This document shows, piece by piece, positions 1 through 11,749 of a DNA stretch of 64,000 nucleotides (position 1 is its first letter; every line of letters starts with the position of its first letter). Position numbers and translations under genes: made by a program. The notes beneath the pieces were generated by a model. That model was not told the origin of the DNA, did no database searches, and was given only the letters and a program-made list of their open reading frames with translations. Source of the DNA: Alectoria sarmentosa (taxonomy: Eukaryota; Ascomycota; Lecanoromycetes; Lecanorales; Parmeliaceae); the NCBI GenBank assembly GCA_009733775.1, contig WOGZ01000017.1:124001-188000 (forward strand), read 5' to 3'.

Positions 1-1064
1 TGGAAATTATCGACGATCTCAGGAACCCATTTCTTAAGGTCTTGTTCGAAAAAATCCTGCAGTTCCCCAGCGAATTCCACGCCTGTTGGGCCTCCTCCTA
101 CAACTACCATGTGGAGTAGGCGTTTTCGCTCCTCAGGTGACTGGTCTTTGAAGCTGGCAGTCTCAACGCAATCCATGATCCGCTTCCGAATCTGCTGCGC
201 GTCGCCGACTTCTTTCAAAAAGCATGAATGTTCCCTGACGCCTGGTATACCGAAGGTAGCATTTTCCGCACCCACGCCAACAACTAGCATATCGAAAGGC
301 ACCTCTGTCGACATCACGTCACCCTTAATCTCAGACTCGTCATTTATGTAAACGACCTTCTTTGCATAATCAACCTTTGTAGCTTCAGCTTCGTAGTATT
401 TGACCGTCGCTTGCTTGTGCCGCAGTATGTTCCGGATGGGCTCCATGATGGATCTATGCTCTATGGTTCCGGTCGTACACGATGGGAGAAGGGGGGTGAA
501 AAGGAAGTAGTTTCGCGGAGAGATGACGATGACATTATAGTTTTCGGTATCTATTGCAAAGCATTAGAACAGAAAAGGTGGGCGAAGTCGAGCAGTTCTT
601 ACCCAAATTTTTGAGAAGGGATACGGCACCCCATCCAGTGCCTAAACCTCGTCAATAGCTATGACTCAGCCTCCAATTGACGAATAAATACCCAGAATGA
701 CCAAAGTCTTCTTCGCAGGATCAGCCTCGAGCTGCTCTGAAGGCGTGCGTAGCAGGTAGATAGTGTAGCCCAGATACCCAACGCTGCCAAATGCTCCCAG
801 GTAGACTGCCCTCCATAACCATCTTAGAGTTATCCTACTTCTTCTGAAGTACTTCTGTGGTTTCGTATCGGCATACGATCTTCTAAAGGACTGTTGTAGG
901 GATGATTCCGGGCACTGTAAGATAGATGGTCTGATTAGAGCGCGTGACTGATGCAGGGCGGTGGAGCGAGTCGTCAGGGTGCGCCGAGCTGTTATTGCAA
1001 AATCTGGAGCTCCCCTTCGGTAAGTCAGTCTCAGTAGTGGTCTCATGGCTGGATTTGTCGCCAT
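1..1064 (-). CDS. Type II NADH:ubiquinone oxidoreductase, mitochondrial (5' part; C-terminus beyond window)
   Basis: Single-subunit rotenone-insensitive NADH dehydrogenase of the mitochondrial inner membrane (NDE/NDI family), passing electrons from NADH to ubiquinone without pumping protons. I read three exons: 692-1064, 603-641 and 1-550. The introns are 642-691 (50 bp) and 551-602 (52 bp), and the phase agrees across both. The start at 1064 opens a basic, Ser/Thr/Arg-rich presequence. A hydrophobic segment follows (around WRAVYLGAFGSVGYLGYTIY), then the split dinucleotide-binding motif VILGTGWG, which is rejoined only after removing intron 1, then SPRNYFLFTPLL. A second Rossmann motif, VVVGGGPTGVEFAGEL, lies at about 50-100. 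About 320 residues are visible, and the gene runs off the left edge. The membrane anchor after the presequence is typical of fungal NDE/NDI enzymes; whether it faces the matrix or the intermembrane space cannot be decided. Family call very secure. Confidence 0.93.
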
Positions 1065-1490
1065 GAAGAGTCGTGAAGGACTGGAGAAAGAATTATATTG
1101 ATATGAGATGAATTTGTTTTGCAAGGGGAGCTTTTTTTTCTTCCAGCTTCGATTCAGCCTTATGGATTTGGCCGAGATAAGATAGGCCCTCTGCTCTGTA
1201 AAATTGTCTCAGTCCAAAAACAGTTTCCACAGGCATATTAGGAAGCCAAAATGGGCTAATGTAGATAAATTGAATCATAAGAATGCTATAAATATATCTA
1301 CAATATAAAGTCGCTACAAGTTTCCTTCGACCTGTAAGACCGCTGAGAGAATAATGCAGGTATGAATTCCATCTTCCCAATACTTTGACCTGTACGTCGG
1401 TCAAGTCTTGTATTCTCCCAACCTTCCCAAGCTGTGTCCTCCATATTCATAATTGCATTCATTCATCAAACTCATGCCGTTCGTAGCGCG
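1065..1490. other. Intergenic, NADH dehydrogenase 5' side / arrestin 3' side
   Basis: 426 bp between the start of the NADH dehydrogenase gene and the stop of the arrestin gene, both on the minus strand. It should hold the dehydrogenase promoter and the arrestin 3'UTR. An AT-rich stretch lies near 1260-1320. I see no ATG-initiated coding signal or RNA gene. Confidence 0.6.
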
Positions 1491-4027
1491 TCATTGCGTG
1501 AATGGCTGCCCTAAAGGCAACCAGGTCCGCCGCTCGTCCATACTCCTGTTGATCCGCCCCCCCGGGGTTAGAGGCAGCTCCATCCTCGTCCCGGGCGAAA
1601 AAGTATCCGATTGGTCTTCGTTCTCGCCAACTTCATCCGCTAACCTCGAAAAGTAGTCTGCCAACCCACTTCTTGGGTCGCCATTGACAAGGGTCTCATA
1701 GTTTGGCGGAGGAGTCATCAACGGCGGTGGTGGATCATCGTCTTCGAAGGCAGGCGGATTGAACGAAGGATTGCGGAGTAGATGCATCGGCCTGGTCTGA
1801 CCCGAGTTGGGATCATGTACATGTGCCGCTTGAGGCCTGGTCAAACTGACTGGCGAGGGATCGCTGTTGACGCTTGAGGACGAGATATTGTTGCCTTCTT
1901 GGCCAAGACTATTTAGTGATGGTAGGAGTGATGAAGGAGAGTTTAGGCGCCTTGGAGCGCCAGGACATCCGCATGAAGAGTGTTCGGTGAGCAGGGTGGT
2001 CGACTCTGGCGAGCTGTAGGCGGGAAGAGCGATGTTCGCCTGAGTGGCACGACAAGACAATATATGGAATGGCGAGTCGATCGAGATTTCAAAATGCCTT
2101 CGTTTTGTGGGATCGGCAACATCGGGCTTTGACAATCTCATGACAATCTGTAGATGTCTAGGTCAGTGGGAGAAGTCAATACAATTGGTTGTGAGACGAA
2201 CCTTGATCCAGTGATGGACCTGAATACATTGATAGGTAGTATCAAAGTTGAGTCTCGAAAGCTTGTCTCGATCCCTCATGTTGTGACAGCTCGGCAGTTG
2301 TACGTTGAATTCCATTTCTGTTGGGCCGACATTGTGCTCGCCTTCCAGATTACCCAGTAGGTTATTGGTGTCTCGAGGGACATTCTCATCACCTCTAGCC
2401 GCAGCTGCTCGCCCATCATACGCCACTCCACCACCGGCAGTAATACGTACCGAACTACCTGGATAGGCACTGCTGCTGAGCGCGTCTGCTCTTTTCTCAA
2501 ACAACTGGATCTTCCGCGTCGGCTCTAGTCGGTGAACCCGTTTGTTGGTAGTGTAATACTGAACATTCTCTGTCACAAAGACCTTGATGCGATGACATTG
2601 AACCTTTGCTAGTGGTGTGAGCTTGAAAGCAATTGGCACCTGAGCCCCAAGTGGAAACGATTTCCCAGAAATGACAATGTCGTAGTGTAGCTGGTCCTCC
2701 CAATTCCTTGAAATGGCAATAGGTTCGACTTGCTCCAGAGAACCTTCTGCTGGAGCGCGTATCAATATGACTTCTTTAGACCCCACCAAATTCGCTCTAA
2801 AAGCTCCAGCTCTTTCAACAGTGGCCTCTAAATCATATTTTACTGAACCAAGATCGACAGAAATCGTCTCTGGAAGGCGAGAATCGATAGGCAGCTCAAA
2901 GTTGTAACTGTAGTCCCCGGGGGTGAACATGCGATAGCCCTTCTGGGCAACACTTGAGCCACCATTGGCTCTGTCGTCTTTACCAAAGCTTCTTGACTGG
3001 TTGACTGCTAACGACAGCTTCTTTGCGTCCTTGGTGCTTATATTGTTGTTCACTGACCTTCGATGAAGCGTCTCAAGAGAGGAATCAGTGACACCGATTT
3101 CTGTGGTCGTTGTTGAAGGGCCCTTGAGTGGTTTGATATGATCGGCCCCAGAACCGTATTCTGCAGTCTGAAACTGCGCATTGAAAAAGGGCCATGTATG
3201 ATTCATGATGCTTTCCTTATCCTTGAACTCGATCTTCCGTGGTGGGATACCTGAGTCACCAGATTAGAACTTTGCCATATATACTAGATGATCCTGGAAG
3301 GAGACTCACCCTCTGGCCATTCTGTTTCAGCTCGACCCCGAAAAGCCAACGATATTGTCTTAATTTTAGCACTTTTCGAGACCCTTAGGTGGAAAGTTCC
3401 TCTAAGCATTGTCGTTGTCTGGTTCCCCAGCTCGGACTGGTCCATCCCTTGCAAGAAGAGCACTGGTTCTGCCAATGCGATTGATAGCGAGACGCCGTTG
3501 CCTGATGCTATCGGCTTCTCCTCTCCCATGGTGGGAATGGTAGCGGAAATGCTGCCATTGCTAGACATGGAGTTTGCGGAATTCCTTCGTACATCTTGGA
3601 CAAGCGAAGGCCGATGAATCATTCCACTGATGGGTCCACCTACTCTGGAGCTGGGTCTCGCACTCCCTCTCCTTGCCCCGTCAACAGATGTCATGGCAAC
3701 TCCACCGAACGAACTTGTAGAGGTATCGAGGCGAGTCGATGTGGAGGATGGAGGCTCTGTTGCAGGTGATGACCAATAATGCAGAAACCGTCTCGCTTGA
3801 TCTTTTGAATTGACCAGAGTCTTCCCTGCGAGGGCTTCCCAAATGCGCTTTGTGCTAGGATCGGGTACGCGAAAGTTTGAGAGTATTCGTGAAGAATGAA
3901 ACAGTTGTTGTCGGGAGGCTCGATACCGGAAGTAGCTCAGTGGAGATTCGTCGATTGGGGTGGAATGACTAGGAGGGCGATAATAAAGGCGGCCACGACG
4001 GGATTGAAGCTCTAGATAGCCTGTCAT
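1491..4027 (-). CDS. Alpha-arrestin (ART family) ubiquitin-ligase adaptor
   Basis: Arrestin-related trafficking adaptor, expected to link plasma-membrane transporters to the Rsp5/NEDD4 ubiquitin ligase for endocytosis. Three exons: 3310-4027, 2202-3250 and 1491-2147. The introns are 3251-3309 (59 bp) and 2148-2201 (54 bp). The total is 2,424 nt (807 aa) with consistent phase. The arrestin N-domain strand SLSIALAEPVLFLQG starts in exon 1. The arrestin C domain includes NWEDQLHYDIVISGKSFPLG and, near the exon 2/3 junction, VHHWIKIVMRLSK. The Ser/Pro-rich tail carries a PPxY motif (TPPPNYETL), the usual docking site for WW domains. The N-terminal ~150 residues before the arrestin fold are low in complexity. 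The start at 4027 is the first in-frame ATG, but a more upstream exon is possible. Rod1/CreD/Aly-type paralogues cannot be told apart here. Confidence 0.88.
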
Positions 4028-5795
4028 GACAGATTTTGTAAGTTAGTGAATATGAAGGTATACAGCTGTATATTAAAAGGACGAGTGGGTCTAAGACCGG
4101 TTGAAAGCGAAATGGGAGGATGTTAATTCCCAAAGAAGAGATTATTATGGGGGCAAGTACCAAAACGAATTGTTGTACGTACGGAATGCTTCGGACTTCC
4201 AGGCGACGGACAGACACAGCAAGTGCGGTTTGCTCTAGGTACAATGGCAGAAATATGTGGGTTCTTGCTCTTTCAAAGCACGGACATCTGCTCAAAAGGC
4301 GGTTCAAGGCTGGGAACAAAACGGATGGGTCTGGACAAGGGCGAAATGGCTGGGCGGAAGGAAGCAACTGTCGTTCAAAGGTTCTACAGCTCAGGGTTCG
4401 TTGCTGAGGTGCAGAAGAAGAGCAAAAGAGTCGAGGGACTTCTATTTCAAGTTATGGGAAAAGCCGGTTCTCGGCAGGTTGAAGATGACGGGATGTGAAT
4501 GACAAGATTCGGATGAAGTGTGAGACTGGTCGGGGTGACATTCGAGAGAATCAATTGCCAACGCGGTTTCTGGGAATATTACTCTGTATGCTCATTTCTA
4601 TCAATTTCGGAACAGGGGAAATTCAATGGCCTCATCACGCGACTATAATTGAAAGTGAATTGCGTGAATGGCATGAAGTGTGAGTGGCCTGTTGTGGATG
4701 TCATACCGTCACCCACGTCCGACACAGCCGACGAAGGCTTTCGGGAGTCGCGGAAGAAAGTCAACCTAAATCCAGGTGTTGTTGCCGATGGAGTTCCTAG
4801 AGCTGCAATTCAAGCATCACTGAGGTACTCGTACTACTGCGATACTACTGCTATACTGCCGCTTTGTAGAACGCGACATGACACGTAGAACCCCGCAATT
4901 TCGATTCCTCTACAGATTCTACGTTGCCACGTATTCTGATCTGCAAATAGTTCCTCCACATGGATCTGGATCGGAACAAGCTCTCACACTCAGACACTGG
5001 CGCAGATCACAGGAATTGGAACAAACAAGTTGATGAGAGTGAGATGAGCAAAGTAGTGAGGACTGAGAATTGATCAGCAAAAGGCACTGCAAAAACGGGC
5101 CACGCGTATGTTGTAATCCTCAAAATTTCCAGACGGCCGCGGAGCTTTCTACGAAGCTTGATAACTAGAAGGGGCTCTTAAAGCAGCTACCGAGTACCGA
5201 GTAGTAGTACCTTAGTAATGATGTTGTAATTAACAAGGGTTTTTGGTGATCCCATCAACCTGTATTTGTATCGAAATTCCAATCACACCGGCAAAGACTA
5301 GTGGCGAAGAGTTGAAGAATGCCACACCGTGCCATGTCTGACCTTCAGATGTCCTCCTTATTCCATGCTTGCGAATGCATTCTGTTGCTATTGGCTTTGA
5401 GCTTTTGATAGAGCAGTAAATCAGTCCACAGAATTGGCCAAAGGTCTCAGCCATTTAGGTAGAAGGAGGCATTCTCTCCTCCCGCCTCGGATCAAGATCC
5501 TTGAGGATGTAGGCAGAGAGCGGTCAGTGTAAAATACATTGGACCCATTCCCATTCCCGCCTTTGCCATTTCATCATTCAACTATTCGGTATACTCGGTA
5601 TGGCTAAAGTCATTGTAGAATTGAAAGCTACCTACCGAGTACCTGACCTCCGAGATTTGGCACGTGACAAGGTTCCGCGCGTAAACTTCGGTCGGGCTTC
5701 AACGCGCTTCTCCCCTCTACCATAATGATCATATCCTGCGACTTGAACGATCATGGCGAGGACGAAACAATTGTCGTACAGGTAGAAGCGCAACC
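4028..5795. other. Divergent intergenic region (arrestin / rad4)
   Basis: About 1.77 kb between two genes transcribed away from each other, so it must contain both promoters and 5' leaders. Short open stretches occur on both strands, but none shows a recognisable domain or a good start context. Two short TACCGAGTA-type repeats occur (5188-5199 and 5632-5642). I see no RNA gene. Confidence 0.5.
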
Positions 5796-8532
5796 ATGGC
5801 AGACACCCAGCTGCCATTGCTCGGGGCTATCATATGCTGCACATCCATTGAACCAGAGAGGCGCGTAAGTGAATCTCCCCTCTAAGCAGCTGCATTATCG
5901 GCCACTGAAGGCTTGCTGGGCTTCTTGCTGATGTTTCACTCTTTCGAATAGTCACAACTTGCGGTAATCGCTTCTCAGATGGGCGCCATTCACAAATACG
6001 ACCTCACATCCGACGTGACCCACTTGATCGTTGGAGACTCTGATACGCCAAAGTACAAGTTCGTTGCCAAGGAACGGCCTGACGTCAAATGCCTCTTACC
6101 AGGCTGGATTGATGCCGTGCGAGCATCATGGATGGAGGGCGGGGAAACCGATGTCGACGCTCTCGAAGTTACAAACAAATTGCCTGCATTGGCAGGGCTC
6201 AAAGTTTGTGTTACTGGATTTGATGATTGTACATTTGAGGTTGCGTAACAAGTGCAAATACGAAAGCTGATTCCGATCACAGTAATTTACCGGAAGGAGC
6301 TTGAAGACCTGATCAACGATAACGGTGGGGATTACCGATGCAATCTTACAAAAGACGTCACACACCTGATCGCGAAGGAGCCATCGGGTGCCAAGTACAG
6401 TTACGCAGGTCAATGGGGTATCAAGACCGTTTCCGTCGAGTGGTTGGAGCAGAGTCTTGAGAGGGGCATGATCCTGGACGAGACTCTATACAATCTTCTG
6501 CTTCCACCACTGGAGCGTGGCCGAAACGCTTGGATACAAAAATCCTTTTCTACAACCTTTTTGGGGAAACGAGCGCGAGAAGACGAGGTCGTCCAGCCAA
6601 ACGCGAGAAAATTGAGGAGGACGGCAAGCGCGAGGTTGAGCAGTCACAACGATGGATTGTGGAGTGAGATCAATGGTGGAGAAATCAAGGCCGAAAAGAT
6701 CAAGGCGGACGCATGGGATGAACACCAGAAAGACGTGGTGGATCACCGCAAGTTTCCAGACGCTGCGCACGTAGACACCGCCATTTCTGCCCAAACAGTC
6801 GCTGGCTACCATACTTTAAAAAGAAGCCAATCTGTGGCCAACTTGTCTTCTGTCCTATGCGAAGCTCCACTGGCGAAAGGCTTATTCCATACGAAGACCT
6901 TCTTGCTTCGTGGTTTTGACGAGAAAAAGGTACGCGACATACCATTTCTTATAGAGTCTGGAGATAACAATGAGCTAGGTTTCCATACTCGAAGAGCACT
7001 TGCGTTCACACGGGGCCCAGATCATCGACGACGCTTCCCAATTACCACCCGTACCAAGAGATAGCTCTCCTAGGAACGGTTACATCTTGATTCCCCATAC
7101 AACCTCTGACCTCGATTCTTCCCAATTCTCTGACAACGAACACCAGCCAGTGCTGGTGACAGATATGTGGGTTGAGAGGTGCATCTACCGAAAGCAATTT
7201 GAAGAGCCTCAAGCCAGTGTCACGAGCACACCGTTCAGGAAATTCCCAATTGCAAGCTTCGGAGACCTAGCAATCTGCTCCACTGGCTTCCGGGGCATAG
7301 ATCTGGTGCACATGTCAAAAGCCGTCAAGTTGATGGGCGCCATTTACGACGAATTCTTTACGCCCAGAGCCTCCGTTCTGTTATGCAACGCTGTGACTCC
7401 TGGACACGAAAAGCTGCTTCATGCCCAACTCTGGAATATTCCTTCGGTGGATGCAGAGTGGCTTTGGGATTGCATCCGAAGAGGAGAGTCTATGCCATTT
7501 GAACCGTATCTCGTCCAGCCACTTCGAGATCCGTCTCATATATCGAGAGGCTCAGATACTCCAATTCTCCAGAACGAATCTGCCAATTCACGTAAGAATG
7601 AGACAACTCTAGAGAGAACTGATATGACATTGAATAGACCTACCAAGAAATTGTTGCCAGCCGAAGAAGAGGACAAACATCTGGCGAAAGACACACCCAG
7701 CTCTAGTGAACAAGTCCACATTATTGATCCGGATCCTTGTTCCACCATTACTACGAGACCATCACGCACCAATGAGAATCAACTCCCAGATATGACCACG
7801 ACTTACGACATTACCATGACAGCCCACAGCAATCTTGACGACGAATCTTCGCGCACGTTACGCCCCACTTGCGGTCCTCTTCACGAAATCTCCCCCAACA
7901 CCTCTCAAACAAAAACATCCACCTCACCAGAAAAACTGCCTCAACCTTCGGCCTCCACGGGGAAAATGCCATCGCCCCAGAAACCGGATTCCACCTCGTC
8001 GTCTTCCCTCGGACCTACCATCTCATCCCTCCTAGCCCACCATCAGCGCGCCTCCACGAATCCTGGACCATCAGCCTCTTCCTCATCAGAGCAACCACGA
8101 CCATACCGGCGGCGGCGGCGGCAGCTCCTCGGCCGAGCACCATCCAATTTATCATCACACAGCATCAACCTCTCCCGCGCCAGTAGCATTGATACCATGA
8201 ACACTGACGGTCTCGGCACCCCGCTCGAGCCATCTAACATTATCAAATCAGACAATATTAAGAACAACAAGCAGAACAATCAAGCGGAATTCAAACCCCT
8301 CTGGAGCGCAGACCAAGAAGACCCGGACCGCGAAGAGCCGCCATTGCAAATGACGCAATTAGGCTATGAAGACGAGACAGTGAAAGCGTGGAGAGAGCGG
8401 GTGGATGTGAAGATGGGCGTGGGTTATGGGAAAGTGAAAGGCAAGGGAACGCCGGGAAAAGGGAAACCCAGGGACGTTGCAGCTGGAGGATTAGGCATTA
8501 GTAAGAGGACGCGTCTGGCTAGTGGGCGATGA
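5796..8532 (+). CDS. rad4: Multi-BRCT replication-initiation/checkpoint scaffold (Rad4/Cut5/Dpb11/TopBP1)
   Basis: Nuclear scaffold that binds CDK-phosphorylated Sld3/Sld2-type partners to start DNA replication and helps activate the ATR-type checkpoint kinase (family knowledge). Four exons: 5796-5864, 5952-6228, 6283-6929 and 6979-8532. The introns are 87, 54 and 49 bp. The total is 2,547 nt, 848 aa. BRCT1 spans about residues 8-98 (SDVTHLIVGD, PGWIDAVRASW). BRCT2 spans about 105-200 (GLKVCVTGFDD joined across intron 2 to LIYRKELEDLINDNGG, then VSVEWLEQS). BRCT3 spans about 310-400 and is interrupted by intron 3 at DEKK/VSILEEHLRSHGA. BRCT4 spans about 420-510 (LAICSTGFRGIDLVH, DAEWLWDCIRRGE). 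The C-terminal ~330 residues are Ser/Thr/Pro-rich and basic, with an RRRRRQ cluster that could be a nuclear signal. The tiny first exon was chosen because its ATG, donor and frame fit and it supplies the first BRCT strand. Confidence 0.9.
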
Positions 8533-9367
8533 GCCCGAAGGTTTGGATAGGAAAAGAGGAGAGGGTGGATGCGAGAAACTTGGACAGTGTACAGAGCCTT
8601 GGATGTTTCGGTCAGAAAGCCTGGCTTGGATGTCGGCCTTTTCAATTGAGTGATAGCTTTTGAATGTGCTGCACATCGGAAGCTGCAATCATAACAACAA
8701 CAATACTTTTCCCGCCTTTCAAGGGGAATAATCGATTCTGAACCTTGCAAAGCTCTGTTAATAAGAGTAATCTTTACGATTATTCGTTATATTCTTTCAT
8801 CGGCCGTAGACCCGCCAATTCCCCTTCCCGCATTCCCTGCTCTGACAGTCCGAAGCCCCTTGAATCACCACAGCAATCAACACCTCACTCTACTGATCGA
8901 AGATGTGCAATCTCCGGCTTTGCGCAAGATCGAATAACCACCGCAGGGCCCCTTTACTCTGGGCTTGCTTGCTACACCGAGTATATCCAAAGCACGGGCT
9001 TCAATGCCCCGATGCTCCGCCATGTCCTTTGTTGGGCCAAAAATCGTCGGTCGAATTGGTAGCCCCGCATAATACCTTCTGGGCGTCACTCAAGGCTGTG
9101 ATACAGATGTGATATCCTCGTGGGATCAATGCGCCCAGGCGCGATTCGAACGGTTCAGAATCGTCGACAGGAAGAAAGGGCGTATGGACCTAGGAGCTTG
9201 CGATTTTGGAGGTCCACTTCTCGCTGCAAATGTTGCAGCAAATCAGAAGATGATTGAATAGGCTCGAGGATCCAATAGAGGGATTCAGGGACCCGAAGGT
9301 GCCGACGGCGTGCTCGGCTAAAGGTAGCACCAAAGGCCTTCATGACAACAACATCCCCTCGTTTGCT
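8533..9367. other. Convergent 3' region between rad4 and the PLAC8 gene
   Basis: 835 bp between two stop codons facing each other. I see only 3'UTR-like sequence and no credible gene. A tRNA-like T-loop string near 9140 was checked and rejected because its T-stem does not pair. Confidence 0.5.
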
Positions 9368-10441
9368 TCAGCGAGGCGGCGGCGCATAAGTCATCCCTCC
9401 CGGAGCCACGTATGCCCCCGTAGCCGGCCCGGAATGTCGTCTTATCAGCTCCTCGCGATCACGGACTTCTCTCTCGTCTTGCATTATGACACAGCAGCAG
9501 CAACAGCATGCCTTCAAGCAGTCTGTGCCGAAGCTGCCTTGGAGATGGTATAGCTTCCTTATGCGAGCTCTTTGGATTGCTGCGAGTAGAGATTGAAATC
9601 CACATCCGAAAACCATGAGCGCGCAAGAGCCATTGCAACTCTCATAGCCTAGCATATCCGTAGGATCCTGCTTCTGCGCGCGCCGGGACAGGCGGTACAT
9701 GGTCTTACCGTAGACCATACAAGGGCAGATGGTGCCGAAGCAGCACACGGTATCTGGCTCGCACAGGCCAGTCTTCCAATGCGGGTCTATTACAGCATTC
9801 GGATGTGAAACTTGGCCCGGACGGTGGTTCTCCGATCCGACATTGGGCCCAGAAAGAGAATCTGGATTGTAGATTTCCCGCTCCATCTCTGACGCCGCGG
9901 TCGAGTTCTGTGTCGGAGGGCTGTTGCTGGTTGGTGGTGCTGCGAAATGCGGTGGTACTTCTTGTGTCTTTATTGGTATAGGCCCTGGCGACAGTGGCTC
10001 TACACCGACTTGAGGTTGTTGAACCCGTTTCGCGGGTGCCTCCTCTCTGCGGGGAACAATGTCCGGGAGTTGTTGCGCCTGTTGCTGCGCTGGCTGTTCC
10101 TCTCTATATGGAGCGAAGAACGCCGGATGCATCTCCTGCGGACTTTGCGCCTGAGCCTTCTGATCGGGTAAAGGCGACATTGAAGCTCCCTGTAGTCCCT
10201 GCTGGTATGCCGGCAGACCTCTGGTGGGTGACACGGGACTGATCGGAGACTCATCAATCACAGAGTTCGTAGGACTGGAGAACTGGTGGTATGGCTGGAA
10301 GGTGGACCTCTGCATCTCAACAGGTGTGTCCATGAATGAGTAGCGATTGGAGTTACTGTTGTTGGTCTGAAGAAGCGGGGTTGCTCTTGCTGAATTGCCT
10401 CGCGTTGCTGGCGCCAAGGATCTTTGGGTGCCTGAGGCCAT
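9368..10441 (-). CDS. PLAC8-family cysteine-rich protein
   Basis: Single-exon protein of 357 aa. The first two thirds are low-complexity (Gln, Pro and Ser-rich, with runs of QQAQQ), probably disordered. From about residue 215 lies the PLAC8 domain: HWKTGLCEP, then the hallmark CCFGTICPCMVYGKT, a Cys/Gly-rich central part and the hydrophobic run LKACCCCCCVIMQDEREV, followed by REELIRR and a Gly/Pro tail. The family includes plant FCR/PCR metal-tolerance and fungal size-control proteins, usually at the plasma membrane; the role in this fungus is unknown. The frame is open upstream to about 10528, but only through non-ATG codons. The ATG at 10441, with a purine at -3 and G at +4, is therefore the supported start. 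The neighbouring genes point away or converge, so context gives no functional clue. Confidence 0.85.
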   Translation of the reverse strand: MASGTQRSLAPATRGNSARATPLLQTNNSNSNRYSFMDTPVEMQRSTFQPYHQFSSPTNSVIDESPISPVSPTRGLPAYQQGLQGASMSPLPDQKAQAQSPQEMHPAFFAPYREEQPAQQQAQQLPDIVPRREEAPAKRVQQPQVGVEPLSPGPIPIKTQEVPPHFAAPPTSNSPPTQNSTAASEMEREIYNPDSLSGPNVGSENHRPGQVSHPNAVIDPHWKTGLCEPDTVCCFGTICPCMVYGKTMYRLSRRAQKQDPTDMLGYESCNGSCALMVFGCGFQSLLAAIQRARIRKLYHLQGSFGTDCLKACCCCCCVIMQDEREVRDREELIRRHSGPATGAYVAPGGMTYAPPPR

Positions 10442-11749
10442 TGCGATATCTCTGTTCCCTGTGTAACAATGGTATACCGGCTTTTGTGCAGTCTCTGCGG
10501 CGTCTTGGGGCCAGCGCAAGAGGTCCAAAATTGGCGGGCTCGGCGCGGAGAAGGGGAATTCGGTGCTGCAGGTATGTTATTGCGGTCAAGGTGAATCAGG
10601 TAACAGCAGTCGGGTCTGACTCATGCGTGCGGGTTGCTCTCGGGGTGCGTGGAGCTCAAGACATGTGTGCTACGGCATTTATGTCAAGTATGCCGTAGGT
10701 GGTATAAAGTATCCAGTCGCAAAGAGAGGGGTGACGACAATTTGACGTGGCGAGAGCCTCCAGTCGGAGACATTAATGTGTTGCATACGCGCTGGCGCCC
10801 AGCTCTGGGGCCATTGGTGAATGGCATTTGGCCCTTGAGGCGGCGCGGCCGAAGTGATATATGCGGAGACTTCATTGGCTGATGCAGAGTTTCAAGCTCA
10901 ATGACGATCAACGGGAATACAGTAAGCGCCCAGACTACGCCATCTCATCAATGATTCAATGCAGCTCCGAGGCTCGGTTACAGTCCCAGGCGTCGCAGAA
11001 GATGGAATCCAAAAAACATCCAAGGGCATGTGTCACATGTGATCATCGTTAATGGTATTCTAGATTCATGTTGAGTAAAAGCCAGAACCAGAGTACACTG
11101 AGCGCTCATAGACTATTGTCTTTCTTTTGATCTTGAGTGCCTAAGGACCCATTCAATCATGAACCAAGAACAAGGTCAATCACTTGAAGGATTCCTTTCA
11201 AAAAGGCGCTGACGAAGCCTCGAGCTCCTCACTTACTCCAGAGTGCTCCATCTGTTGTCCCAACCACCCGCTCGACCCCCTAGCAGTCCCGCCCTCTCGG
11301 CCTCCAATCTGTCCCGCACTTTCCGATATATTCGCTTCTTGGGTTGAGGCCCGAGAGCATCCTAGCTAGATGATTGTGCCCGGGTACTGGAGGCTGAAGC
11401 AATCCCGGGGAGGAGGAGCAGTGATGAACGAGAAGCCTTTTGCGGCCCGCGACGAGTACAGCATGGCAGCAGAATGGTGTGGTCTCTCAGGTGTCTCAGG
11501 TGTCTAAGAGCTGGATGTAGTAGATTAGTGCTATGCTGATATGAGCCCAGCTAGCGTTCAGATGGTCAGTTCGTATTATTTCATCCTTTATTGGTCGTAA
11601 TGCTGGGACGGTCATACTGCTGCCGCAGCAAAACGTCTCCTTCTATAGGTATCCTTATCAATCCTTGGACTAATGACCGCAATTGACTCCCTTCGTTCCA
11701 GGAATGAAGAACCACAGTCAGAGCCTAGCTCTCACGTTGGTACCGGACG
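10442..11749. other. Intergenic, PLAC8 5' side / RGS 3' side
   Basis: About 1.3 kb upstream of the PLAC8 start and downstream of the RGS gene stop. It should contain the PLAC8 promoter. The short tandem 'tctcaggtg tctcaggtg' near 11485-11505 is the only repeat I noticed. I see no supported gene. Confidence 0.5.

Noticed and set aside
1093..1404. Minus-strand open frame upstream of the NADH dehydrogenase
   Set aside because: No domain, overlaps the gene's leader, and is compositionally unlike coding sequence.
9125..9165. tRNA-like T-loop string (GTTCGAATC on the minus strand)
   Set aside because: The five bases on either side do not pair as a T-stem, and no D- or anticodon arm could be found.
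10442..10528. N-terminal extension of the PLAC8 protein
   Set aside because: The extension is open but begins only at TTG; the first ATG is at 10441.
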